The position numbers and the translations under genes were made by a program. Of a stretch of 64,000 nucleotides of DNA, positions 10,606 through 22,005 are shown one piece after another (the stretch's first letter is position 1; each line of letters starts with the position of its first letter). The notes under the pieces are model-generated. The model did no database searches. It was given only the letters and a program-made list of their open reading frames with translations, and was not told the DNA's origin. This DNA is from Zarea fungicola (Eukaryota > Ascomycota > Sordariomycetes > Hypocreales > Cordycipitaceae): the NCBI GenBank assembly GCA_900169235.1, contig FWCC01000361.1:1-64000 (forward strand). The letters are read 5' to 3'.

Positions 10606-13600
10606 CTATCTGAAGGCCATCATGTTCGTCACAGCCGTAGTCAGACCTTCTCTGCATGCTTTGTAAAATAGTCGATTCGCCGAGATTAGGCGTGTCATGT
10701 TGATGTCAGTTTCCTTGGAAGTATCCTCTACGTCTAATTCCTGTCTAAAGGAGTTAGGCAGATCCGCAAAGGTGCGCCAATAGCGTCGTAATACTGTTGT
10801 TAGTCGATGCTCAGAAGATGTTTCTAGCGGCTTTTTAAGAACAGGAATCTCAAGTGTTGAAAACTCAAAACCATCGTCCTGTTTTATCAAGCGTAATGCA
10901 AGCTGCAAGAGTTTTCTCTCTTCCAGGTACTCCAGCAGCTCCTTGCAGCTTAGTGCATGACCATGACTTGCGCGGCTGCAACGAACATACTTCCCTATGA
11001 TTTGAAGGTAGTTCTCGAGGTGCATCTCCATAAATTGCTGCGCTTGGGAAATGCTGAAGGACAGTTCGCCGGCAGAGGAGCCTTCAGTGAGGAAGTCCCG
11101 AACAGACTTATGCATGACTTCAACGACTGATGTGGCGCTAAAATGAGTCTCTGGAGACGCCTCCTTTGACGGACCTGAAATTGCGATAAATGGTCCGCAA
11201 ATGACAGAAACTTTGCGCCACAGCTCGTCAAAAGTCATAATCGGTATCCTCTTCATATTTATTTCGTCCATAGAAGAGGATGAAAAATTATCCTCCATAA
11301 TAGCCATAGCTTCCCACAACTGCTCAAGGGTTGCGCCGCCTCTATCAGCCGCTGCACATATCCACATTAAGATCCTGTTGATTCGTTGTATGTCTTCCGC
11401 AGACTTGCCTGTCGTCATTTCTGTTGCAATTTGTGCATAATACTCCTTCATTTCAATCGGGATTCTCATAGAAGTTTGTTTCAAGTCATCTAAAGTACAA
11501 GGCCATAGAGAGCTAGCCTGCCTTTGGAGCTGATCCAGCACTAGCTTAACCCATAGCACTGATCCTTGAGCATCGGATATCAGCGTGTCCTGAATCTTTT
11601 TCAAAGTCTCTGATTCATGTGCCAGTGTTCTGCGTATGGATTTGGAACCAACGCGACTCCATTCCAAGGTCCTTACCTGGGAATCCACAGAATGCATACT
11701 ATTTGGCGGCTGAGAAGCTAGATGAAATGCATGTAGCGACGCTCGCAATGTCTCAAGGCCGTCGCAGACCATTCTTCTGATATCGCTGCGATTTTCGGCT
11801 TCCATGATAACGGTCGGGCATCTGATAACGAGCCTCTCGATTGCAGCTGTTCGTTGACTCATGACAATAAATTTTGCGTTTGGGCAATGTGTCTCATCAA
11901 CAAAGCCTTTGATCACTGATAAGATGTTTGCATTCTCCGCCTCGTCAACTGCGTCGACGATGCAGAGTACCGGTATGGGACCACGACAAACAGCAAGAAT
12001 GATTTCTTGTAGTACATCCTCTGACCACGAAATATTTCCTGGGTCCAGTGACCGGTAAGATCCCAAGCAAAGCGAATAAAATATACCTGGAGATTGTTTA
12101 GAAAAATTGTATAGGATCGAGCGCAGAAAATATTGATGCCGGATAAAGTTGCCACCGCCGCCACGACGATTGTAGAACCAGTGACCGAGGAGGAAATTTG
12201 AGTTCTCTGACACGTCCCCCGATCTGAACTGTCGAAGCGCGTCGCGGATGAGAAACCTGGCCAGGAAAGACTTGCCACTGCCCGGCTTCCCTTGAATCCA
12301 CAATAACCCGGATCTTTTCTTGGAAAACTCTTTATAGGTCCTATTGTTCCAAATCCAGTCATTTGTTTCTGCCATGGCAAGGGTGACTTGCGTTTTTAGA
12401 GGCTCCATTTCTTGGACGAGGAGCGACGCAAGGAATTCTGCTGCTTGTCAGAGGTAAGTTCTTACTAGAATACAGCCTTTCAATACCCCACGTACCTTCG
12501 TACTCGGTATCATCGAAAATGACAGGAAGCTGACTATAAAGTGTGGTAATATGACGGCGGAGTGGAGCTGTGATACAAGCCTTTACTTTAGGTGTTGCGC
12601 AACGTTCTTCGAAATACTTGAGCAGGGCGGCCTGACCGGAGGGCTTGATTAGCCAAATATTTGATATTGCCAGGACAGATTCCCCCCACGTTGCGTTAGT
12701 TAACAAGTAGTCGACAAGGAGAGATATGTGTCGGGAGGGGGGTAGCCCATCTTCCAGCAGGCTCGTAATGAACTCTGAGAAGCCGCTTTCCGGCAAAGTG
12801 GCGGCGTATTGGAGTAAAAGTTGTTCGCTCTGAGGGTGACCACGAATTATCTGTAGAAGCAAGAGCGCAAGAGCTAAGCTGATGCCATGAGGGGTAGAGT
12901 CTTGCTCCGCACGTCCTTTCCGAATGCTCTGGTTCATCTTGAAGTCCGCTGACTCTAAAGCCCAGGCGCAATTAAAGTAGAAAACACGGCAGCCAGGCCG
13001 CTTTTGAGCGGCGCATTTTGCCAACGATGCGGCCAGTTGAGAGCTGTTATAATGCTGCCGAACTGAGTTTTGGGATTTTGGTACCTGTAGCCCACCAAAA
13101 GTTTCATGTCGTGGATGATCGGTACTTTGAAATGTGCTAGCTATCAATACTTTTATCTGATTTCGGATCCATTTTCGACAAGACTCGGTATGCACGAAGC
13201 TCTGTAAATGATGATTTGGTAGAGTAGTGTAGCAAGCCTCGAGCATCGTCGCCGTCAATAGAACTTGCATTCGACAGTTGATTTTGTGCATTGCACGTTC
13301 GCTCCCTAGGTTTTAATAGCGTAGGTATTAGGCAAGAAGCTGTAAAAATATTTTTGAAATTCTTTTTATTTCGGTTTAACGGAGACAAATGTGAGCAGAG
13401 CAAAACACGTACAACTATGTTGCTGCGGAAGAATCAGGGCAGTTGCCGGTTGCGCTACGAGGCAATTAGCTGGCGTCGGGATGTAAAATGACAAAAATCT
13501 GAACACTGATTTATTACCTGGAGGAAAAAAGCGCTTGACAAACATCTTGGCCGTAGCGGCGGCACAAGCAGCAGCAAAATTCTGCCAATGCTTGTGTTTA

Positions 13601-14625
13601 TGGCTATCGCCATAATCACTAACAGACTTAATCACTAATGACGCGGCGTTTAGCTGTGCAATTCCTGATGCCTCCATGTCAAAGGCTAGAACGTTGTAGT
13701 CTTTCGCCAATCTGTCCCTGAGGACGGGATTTCGCATAACACCGTCAGCGGACGCATAAGTCCCGACATGAATTCGCCGTGGTCGAGCGGCATATAGTGG
13801 GCGCTTACGTGCATGTCGAATGTCGCACCTGAGCTCCTCGCAACTCGTTGCTGTCGCATTCTTGCAGGCTTGGACAGGGATCGCGTTGCAGCTGTTCGCT
13901 ACGCAGCCATCGCGGTGGATGTGGTGATAGGTGGATTCGAATGCCAAGTCTTTAGATTCCCCAGGACAACTGTACTTCTTTTCAGGGAAGAATTGATCTA
14001 AAACTGCCGCTGACCTGCTGCTTAGCTCCTGCATGTAGTGATCTGTGCCAAGACAATCCAACATCTGCTGCAACTTCGTGCTGACACGTTGGGGAACCGC
14101 GTGTCGCAATTCTGGCCCTTGTTGACTGAAGCGTAACGCGCGCATGTAGCTAACAGTGGAATCGCCGAACACAACGTCGCCAAGGAAGACGGGTTCATGA
14201 GCGCCACAGTCAGTGCTCTGCGGTGGTTGGGGCACACCACCACAGACGCCGACGATGAGGGTCAGTTCCATGTTGCCGAAATTCCTCTCTATATCCTGCA
14301 TTACCACAGCTGCATTTACCTCTCCATATTCTGGCGGCTTTACAAGTAACGCCATATTACCCGCGAAAGTTGCGGACAGATAGATGTACTTCTTCCCGAC
14401 ATGTGGTAGAGTGTGAGGGTCAGTATCAAGAAGCTTGAATACAGCCTCCAGTTCGAGCTTCAGTGCACATATGATGGCGATGGTGAACATCTTAAGACTT
14501 TCCGATGCCGAGCTGGTACTAGGCCGAATATCAGGCGGTGGCACATGACTTATCATGGTTTGCGCGTGAATGGTGCGATGTTCTTGCGCAGTCTTCACAT
14601 TACCTGTTTCCTGCATCAGTTCCAT
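9832..14625 (-). CDS. NLR-type receptor: PNP/UDP-phosphorylase-like domain plus NACHT NTPase
   Basis: Exon 1 (14625-13518) encodes a nucleoside-phosphorylase-like domain: IAIICALKLELEAV at the start, GVCGGVP, then DMEASGIAQL and the SDYGD motif. Introns 13517-13306 and 12495-12441 join this to a middle region and a canonical NACHT domain with Walker A GKPGSGKS (about residues 690-697) and Walker B VLCIVDAVDEA. The segment FLASLLVQEM before the P-loop is the usual fungal NACHT lead-in. The middle region (about residues 370-640) resembles a P-loop NTPase whose Walker A has decayed; this is a tentative reading. The frame meets TAG at 10608-10606 (1,250 residues). The same frame then stays open to 9832. 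A 69-nt intron, 10646-10578 (GTCTGA to ACAG), would remove the stop and give 1,485 residues. Such proteins are linked to non-self recognition and cell death; the ligand is unknown. Confidence 0.85.
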
Positions 14626-15866
14626 TATGCACGTTGCCCGCTCACGACAGGCTTCAACACTTGCATTCGCGCTTGCTGCAGTGATTGATCACACTAGCAA
14701 GTGTTTGCAATTTTTTAATACCAGGCACTTAATCCACAGTAACAGAGATCTATCAATAGATAGTCGCATCTTTCAGGTGCCCGAAGCATTGCACGGTGAT
14801 GGCCTTGCCCCACCTTGGGCCATGGCATCAAATTGGGTACGTTTGATGCCCAACCACATTCTATAGTGGTACTATCTCGCTCGATGTAGGGGATGAATTC
14901 AGTCATCATGTATGTGTTGTAGAAGCGCGCCACCCTGCGGCCTGGTAAATGGTCTCTTGTCACGCCAAAGAGTAGAGAGGCCTACACGAGGCCTTCGTAT
15001 ATGGTCCCCCCGTTCTTGCTTGAGAGATTCCACCTCCAGGATGACTCGCAGGTTTAACATTCATCAAACATCCTAATCTACTCTTCCAATCATGTTTCCA
15101 ACATTGCGTCGCTTCGCTGGCTATCTTTCACTCTCGCAGACGGGACTATTTTAAATGTTGAACTCTCAACTTTCATGAGCTATACGGTGTCCTCTCTGGC
15201 TGGCTAATCACAAATCCTCCTTGTGCTTGTTTGGTGTGAAGGCTGCCCCCCCTACGCCGTCGAAGGAACTGCTCCTCCACTCATAAACCGCAACCCAAAG
15301 CCTCCTGATTAGCATCCTTACTTACCACGCATTCGCAATACGCCAACGGAGGCATTCTTGTATTACCCAAGTTACCAGCTACACTGCACCCCGAGCAAAG
15401 ACAATCTGGCCGACCATAGCTCTGGGAAAACAGGGAATGTAGTGCTCGACATTAAACACGCCATCGGAAGTGAAGCTTTGGCTCTATGAGTACTGATGTT
15501 CAGTTGCAAGCCCGGTTGAGACTGCCCAATCAAAGGCATTTACGATGAACCACAGAATGGCCCTCTTCCTCATACTCCGCTGAACTTATACACATTTCTT
15601 GAAATGATGACAAAGACGCCAACAGAGATCCACCAATCCAGGCTGCGTACTTGCGCTCGGGTGGCGCATACACGTTGACGGTGTTGGCAGGGAGCATCTT
15701 CTGTCACGTTATGAGAGGCAGTTAGCTGTTTCTTGTACATTGGTAAGCAGGCAGTTACTTGTCATTTTTCATTGTTGTTCTTGTTTTTCCAACTTTTTCC
15801 TGAACCTTACAGTCCTCCACTAAATACTCCTGTAATACTGCTGCCTTCTAGGCAGCAGTGGTACGA
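14626..15866. other. Intergenic, receptor promoter side
   Basis: About 1.2 kb with no gene recognised. At 15837-15859 a hairpin with a perfect 9-bp stem (actgctgcc / ggcagcagt) and a 5-nt loop sits just beyond the actin-like pseudogene. Confidence 0.5.
15837..15859. repeat. Inverted repeat, 9-bp stem and 5-nt loop
   Basis: actgctgcc, loop ttcta, ggcagcagt. It lies at the 3' edge of the actin-like pseudogene. Confidence 0.45.
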
Positions 15867-17258
15867 CTAATTCGCCACCCAGGCAGAACGCTTGCGTGTT
15901 GAACCAACAGAGGCTACGTTATCCGACCTCAAGATCAAGCCGGTCAGCAATTTGGTCCAACATTGTGTTGCCATCAGCCTACGCCAAGGATGAAATGTCA
16001 TCAAGTATTTTATAACCACAAAAACGGAAGACTAGTACCAAAATAATGTTGGAGGATAGTGCAACGCGAAGATCCGTATCGCTTCCCTCAATTGATGCCA
16101 CCACTGCTTTGTGAAGGCCATCCGTACTGGGTTCCAAGTCCGAGTACAGCTCTGGCTTAAACAGTATTTCTGGAGCCTCGTATCGCGCCCGACCAACTAG
16201 TATTTCATTACCGTCAGGAAGAGCGAACGATTTTTCAATCTCCGTTGCAGGTTTCTGGTGTTCCAGGTCCAAGTCTGCGGCAAGAAAACAGAGCTGTTCT
16301 TTTATCTGTCGCGTGGTATCGAGGTCGTTGACTCTACCACCTTCAGAAACTAATAGTTTCTGAAGCGTAACGGCTACATCACGACCGCCCAAATCTAGTC
16401 TGTTACAAGCTTTCTTAACCGCGAAGCCTTCGTAGATTGGTGTCGCATGCGTAGTGGTATGTCCGGAATCCACAACAAGGGCCAGTGGTGCGGCCAGTGG
16501 CGTACAGTGCGAGTACTGGTGCAAATGATATGTAGGCCGCAGATGCACAAAACTGATCAAAGAGTAGTTCGACCATTTTCTCTCGATTCGACTTTGGGTT
16601 TCCTACCATCTCAGTAAGAAGAATAGTTCTTCCCCGGGAATCAACTCGAAGTTGCTGATCAAATGCATGGTTCCAAACTCTTTCCATATCTTCCCAGTCA
16701 GTGATTTTGCCATGCTCGATGGGATGGGTAAGTTTTAGATTCCCCGCTTTGATTCTGCCTCATCGCCAACATAATGGGTCTTCGAGTCTACGCCTGCCAT
16801 AGCTCTGCCAGGTGAAGAAAACGTTAGAAAGCATTGTCCTAGAAGGTTTATGTAATAGAGCGGCTATTGGGTCAAGTGAATGGGTAAGTGAGAATGGGTA
16901 AGTGAGAATGGGTAAGAAAAGGGCTTACTGGTTCTCCTTTGGCACCCCGACAGTATTTGCTTTGATAACGATCGATATGGTGTTATTATCGTGCTGTTAT
17001 AGAGATATTTGATCATCTCGTGGACCTACGAAAGATAGCGGCGGGCATATCGTCTCCAGCCAGTTCGGCTTTAATGGAGTACGAGCTATCAAAAGACAAT
17101 TTATTAGTAAATGACCAGTTTTTTTCTTCTTCAGAAGAATTCGCTTGATTCTTCATATCCCAAAGATATCTTACCCGTTGTCAATTACAATAGCAGCCTC
17201 GTCTGGTCACGTCAGTTGATCGACTATTCATAACGGGATTCAGTGACCTACCCGACAT
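15867..17258 (-). pseudogene. Divergent actin paralogue, frameshifted
   Basis: Read on the minus strand from ATG 17258, small exons splice to MSDEAAIVIDNG, SYSIKAELAGDDMPAAIFP and VGVPKENQ, then AMAGVDSKTHYVGDEA, HPIEHGKITDWEDMERVW and LLTEMVGNPKSNREKM. All follow conventional actin in order. The introns sit at typical 5' actin-gene positions: after 7 nt of coding sequence, after the IDNG codons, after AAIF and after KENQ. The actin nucleotide-binding motifs are partly degraded (DNGSYSIKA for DNGSGMCKA). At about 16485 one extra C breaks the frame between ATGRTTG and VVDSGHTTTHATPIYEGFA. A further intron after SSNIIL leads to DGNTMLDQIADRL, then a second frameshift near 15920 gives RKRSAWVAN and a stop. 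About 40 C-terminal actin residues are missing. It is not the functional actin gene; it is probably a dead duplicate or a degenerate actin-related protein. Confidence 0.82.
16881..16918. repeat. Short tandem repeat inside a pseudogene intron
   Basis: The unit gggtaagtgagaat occurs twice, followed by a third partial copy beginning gggtaag. It lies in the intron before the AMAGVDSK exon of the actin-like pseudogene. Confidence 0.5.
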
Positions 17259-18164
17259 GGTGCAGCTAAGATCAGGTTTGGTGTATGGAAAAAGGTGTTG
17301 CTATTGTTCGAAGAGCTGCTAGACGATATGACCTGAGCTGCATATATTATAGAGCAACAGGAAAAAGCAACTATAGTGCGCCATTTGGGTACATCCAGGT
17401 ATCCCGCTCTCTCGGAGGGAAACAAAGAAGCAATTATAATGAGCGACTTTGCGAGATCAGCTTACCCCACCCGAAATGGCTCTGTAACCCGCCCTCCCTC
17501 AAGGCGTATGAAACAGAGTTCCACTGCCCAGATAAATTCCTGCAGGTTGCTAGGTGAGCCAGCTGTCTCATGGTATAGAAGGATGACGTATTGAGCTGGC
17601 TCCGAGGCGAGAGCAAGCCCAGCCACAAACCTCGTATTTCACACAGGGTGACAAAGTCATCGCGCGCTTCAAACAATCAACTTGTAATATTATACCAAAA
17701 TTAAGTCTATTGAAATTATTCTAGCGTAATATATTGCACTTAATTTGTTCGCCATCTGCAAGCTAAGCACGGTTAACGCAAGTGCCTGCTCCTCATATGG
17801 CCTACGGGAACCTGGCGCACGAGAACAAAGACGGGTGGAATTGCCTAGCCTCCAGACCAAGACTGAATAGTTCGCGATTTCCCCCTGAATAAATTGCAGT
17901 GCCTTAGGATTGCTAGCATAGAACGGAGAACAGGTCTCCACGTCTCTAGTTCGTTTTTCCATTGCCAGTCTGGGCGAATCTTGAGGAGCGGCTGCAGCAC
18001 AACTGATGCGTTCCTCGTATTACCTGCCCCACGCTACATGTTAAAACCCATCTCTTGCAATGACTTTAGGCTGTCATCTAATAGTAACATTTATATGTCA
18101 CCACCGATAATTTTACCAGAGGAAGACTATTCTTAAAATATAACTAGCAAATAAAGTGTGCAAA
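17259..18164. other. Intergenic, possible relic sequence
   Basis: About 900 bp. Minus-strand frames at 17434-17676 and 17690-17962 are open but have no convincing start, splice signals or known family. They may be decayed coding sequence. Confidence 0.4.
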
Positions 18165-18552
18165 TCATAGTTCTTCTGATTCGACATCCCCACCAACCCT
18201 ACACGGCGTCACGTCTGCCCAGTTACATTGCCCCAATTCCTCGTCAAATACTATGCGACCGTCACGGCACCGCCCTGGGTTATCTTGCTCGTTGCAATCA
18301 GCACAATCGAATTCATATGCCAAGTCATTGGAACACATGATATATTGTGTACAGTTATGCGGATGTAAATAGTTGCCATTTGGCTTGCCCGTGCAACGGT
18401 AGTCAAACTCTGGTGCCGGTTGGCTGCCACCGCTAGGCGTCTCGCTGCGGGATAATTAGACCGATACGTTGAATGAAACAATTTATGAGTACATACGAGG
18501 CAGCCCATGGCAAAATTGTACCGGTTAAGACAAGAATTGCGTGGAAATACAT
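18165..18552 (-). CDS. Small secreted CBM14-like (peritrophin-A type) chitin-binding protein
   Basis: Exon 1 (18552-18497) encodes a signal peptide (MYFHAILVLTGTILPWAAS). An intron at 18496-18445 (GTATGT to CGCAG) leads to exon 2 (18444-18165), giving 111 residues. The mature part has the six-cysteine spacing of a type-2 chitin-binding domain: C...NGNYLHPHNCTQYIMC...C..C...GRCRDGRIVFDEELGQC...C, with the aromatic/hydrophobic core typical of the fold. Short ORF scanning misses it because exon 1 is only 56 nt. A second CBM14-like gene lies at 25867-26271. Fungal proteins of this kind bind chitin in the cell wall or in a host cuticle. Which applies here is not decidable from sequence. Confidence 0.8.
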
Positions 18553-19296
18553 GCTTGTAGTCTGCAGAATGCGTGTTGAGAAGGACTTGGTAGGCTGTGT
18601 CACCAACAACTGTCAACTTATCAACCCTTATAGTTATATACAATGCCGCATTGTTCGTCTAGTTGGGGTAGTTGCTTGATTATTACCTAGTATTATTTAC
18701 TTTTTCTGCCAGTGGCCCATAGTTCGTAGTGGGCTGGTTACAGCGGTATTGTTGTGAAATACCCATACTGAGAGTCTCCACAAACTCAGCCGCAGCAAAA
18801 TCAAGCCAATTGAAGGGTACCCATGCTCAATTTACCGCCGCATTGGGCGGAGCTGCGTACTCGAGCTTGTAACAGAATAGATTCTGACTGGCCCAAAAAT
18901 TTTCAGGACTTCGAATTGCTTTTTTGGGGACTGCGCCAGACAGGAGGCTGCAGCTCAGCTGAAGTTGTCAGCTGCATGCGAGAGTTCCTGCAACGTTGCG
19001 GAACCCAACTTAACACTACCATTATTAGCAGCGGCCAGCAGAGAAAGCAAGACAAACATCTGCCCTAATAATTACGGAAACGCACATGACTAAATAACTA
19101 CTTGTTAGAACCCATTGGAAGGCCTTCCGCAGCCTCGGCGCAGCTGCTGTGCTCTTTAAATAAAAGCATGTCGTTGCTCTAAGTAGTGTCTCAATTTTCT
19201 ATTCTGCTACTTGGTGGTGAAATTATAGTTTTTTGTGTAAATTTTGTATCCAGTAGTCTAGATCTAAATTCGCAAAGTTTCTGCCCAAGCTTGTTT
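18553..19296. other. Intergenic
   Basis: About 740 bp between the CBM14 gene and the 3' end of the Hsp70-like gene. A 246-nt plus-strand frame at 18823-19068 has no recognisable features. Confidence 0.5.
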
Positions 19297-21443
19297 CTAC
19301 CCAGACCTTACGCGCGCCCCAGCCTCATCCCACTTGACGCCTATGGGCTCATGATTTCCCGAAAATCTGGTGCCTCCAAACCATAACTCGAACTTCAAAT
19401 CGGCAGGCGCTACAAGCACACGGACCTCAAACTCACAAATGTAGAACTTGTAGCCTTTGCTGAAGCAAGTACCCCGTTTTTGTTTAAGTACCAATTGGTG
19501 CTGTTGGACCCCTTCTAGGTTACTCTTGACAGAGCAGAGCTTTGTAACGCCGGCTACATTCGAGAACCCGGTCAGCAAATGTTGCATTCATGACGATTGA
19601 GCCGTACCTTGCTTCAGACTACTCGGTAAAAATGTTGGCTCATTTGGAGATATGACAATCTCGGCGTTCCATGCTCTAGTTGTATCCCGCTCCGCCAGGT
19701 GAAACTCGAATTTGTTTACCAAGGGATTGTTGGGATTCACTAAATCACCCTATATGTAGCAGTAAATTAGACGTACTCCCTTGGTACAATTTTGTCTTGA
19801 ACACCTACCTTTCGTATCATCCATTTGACTTGGTCGATCGCCCATCGCTTGGTGGGGTCGAATTGATCTTGAATCACCTCTTCGCCATAGTGTTTCGCCG
19901 ACGAGTACAGTTCCCTCATTACTACCCCATAACTGGCGCGCGCGATTCTTGTTGCAAGTACGGATAAACTCCCAGTTTCTACTCTCTGTTGATGGTCTAA
20001 CAGAAGACCGCGAACGACGACGAGCTGGGGATCTTGGCAGGGAACCACGACTGCATTAGTAGCATTTGGATGGGGGAAGCTCCTGAGCTGTCGCTGGATG
20101 CTCTGTCGGACATATGCTGAACTTCCCAGACCCCCTGAAAGAATTACAAACTCCTTTAAAGTGAAGCATTAGTATTTTCTCATTTCATGACCGGCGGAAT
20201 TTTTCGGGTGCAAACATGCCACTTGATCAGACATGCCGTTATCTTTCAGCCAATGAAGCTGCTCAGTAGTCTGTTTCATGACCCCTTCAATTTGAGTGTC
20301 AAATAGAGATTGAATTTCCAACCTGATGTCTCATTAGACCATTAATCGGCCACTTTCTTCTTGCGCACTTACATGGAGAATACCATCCTTCCATTCTCAA
20401 CACCAAGTCCCGCATGACTGAAGTTGTGTGAGACGCCTTCCATCTGGATCTTAAACTTTGGCTGCATATATACTCTTTCACCAAACTTGTGCTTGACAGT
20501 CTTAAAGTAGTGGCCTTGTGCCATTCTGGCTGCAAAGTTTGCTGGCAACTTGTCGCGCACATCTGGCCAGGTGTTGAGTCGCTGATCGACTAAGCGGATG
20601 AACGCACGATCGATGAGCGTGGAACCGATCCCGACGCCCTTGACAGCAGCGAGTTGCGCCATCTGTGGAAAGTCTGCATCATTCGATGTCACGCGCATCA
20701 GTGAAAGGTCAGTCGTTCCACCTCCAGCATCCACGGTAAGAAACAGGCTTCCCTGATTAAACTTGATAGCACTCGTTTTTAACGTGGCAACAGCAGCGGC
20801 CTCGGCCTCTGTTAGGTCAATCTGGGCCGAGTGGCCTGGACCTTCCACACCAAACCCTGCATTTCGTATGATGCCTTTGAAAGCATTGATGGTTTCCATG
20901 CGTGTCCACGTCGTTGGCACACTAAACAGAAAATCCACAGCCATGTTCGCCCAGCCACCTGCGACATGACCCAGGCCGACCTGCATCTCGATGGATCGTT
21001 TGACATGGTCATACACCTGCTTGAGGTAGTCAATGGCATACTGTTGCGCTTCTTCCATTGTTTTAGGAGCCTGTGATACGCCCTGCTCCTGTGCTGCTAT
21101 CAGATTATCACTGTCAACAAACATTTTGAAGAACTCGCGGCGGATTTTGCCCGCCGGCTTATGGCCGCTTAGCGGGTAGTCAAAGTCATCATCATCGGCG
21201 CACATGTAACCCCACGAGGAGAGCGTTCCGTCAACATTGTAAATCAATGTTGTTGGCACTTTACGCTCACCTCTGTCTCCGCTACCTGGCCAATCATTGA
21301 TCACTTGGATGGGCGTTCGCGGCGCCCTCCACCCAACACCTGGACTGAGGTTAGAGACGATAAACCAGACTAATAACTTCAAAATTACCCGTGAAAGTGG
21401 TGCCCAAGTCAACGGAGACAATGATATCAGGTTGTTGAGACAT
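19297..21443 (-). CDS. Hsp70-like ATPase (fungal DnaK/actin-fold family)
   Basis: Six exons (introns 21388-21340, 20372-20323, 20222-20154, 19808-19750, 19607-19554) join without a stop into 621 residues. The ATPase-fold motifs are clear: phosphate-1 loop VSVDLGTTFTG at the N-terminus, phosphate-2 region LTVDAGGGTTDLS, and adenosine motif FVILSGGLGSSAYV. The C-terminal ~190 residues do not resemble the DnaK substrate-binding domain; they contain DPTKRWAIDQVKW and a final beta-rich segment. This layout is that of the expanded Hsp70-like family of filamentous fungi, not of cytosolic SSA chaperones. The start ATG at 21443 is required to supply the first phosphate loop, which lies in a 55-nt exon. 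The cellular role of these proteins is poorly known. Confidence 0.9.
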
Positions 21444-22005
21444 TCTTTTTAGAATAATGGCGGTTCTACATCGAACGGCATTATGTTTAGTTAGTTGATG
21501 GCATTAAGACGTCTAAAAGCCATGTGCTGGTCCAGACAGCCAGCAAAGGGGTTACCACCCACCGCCAAGAAACCGCAGACAAATTACAATGTAAACGTCC
21601 AGCCTTTCTTTTCCGTTTACTCTTTTCTCGGCGCAAATATCTGCCGAATCATTCTGTTTGTATTACAGCCTGCATATGTGGCTGTCGCTAGTTGCTCGAA
21701 GTATTGCGACGCATGCACAGTAGCCCACTCCCATGCATGTAGAAATCCACACTGTTAGATGAGACCCTCTTCCAACTCCAAACAGGTATGATCAGGCCAA
21801 TACAGAAAGCGACGGTGCCAAGGTAGGTTTTCAGGTCGCAGCCGAGAAGTATGTATAAGCCGAAGCCTTACTCGCAATCTGCTGCTTGTCTTTCTCTGCA
21901 CAGAAACACAGTCCAAGCAAAGAGCTTTCGGCTAGACTTTTACTTCTCCTCGCGCACCTTCTTAACGACGTGCAACAAAGCACAAGTCTGCCACGTCCCG
22001 AAACA
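21444..22005. other. Divergent promoter region
   Basis: About 560 bp between the Hsp70-like gene (minus) and the membrane protein (plus). No other feature seen. Confidence 0.5.

Noticed and set aside
13137..13403. Alternative second exon of the receptor using acceptor 13340
   Set aside because: It ends in a stop at 13137 with no workable donor; the acceptor at 13306 joins directly to the long frame that reaches the NACHT domain.
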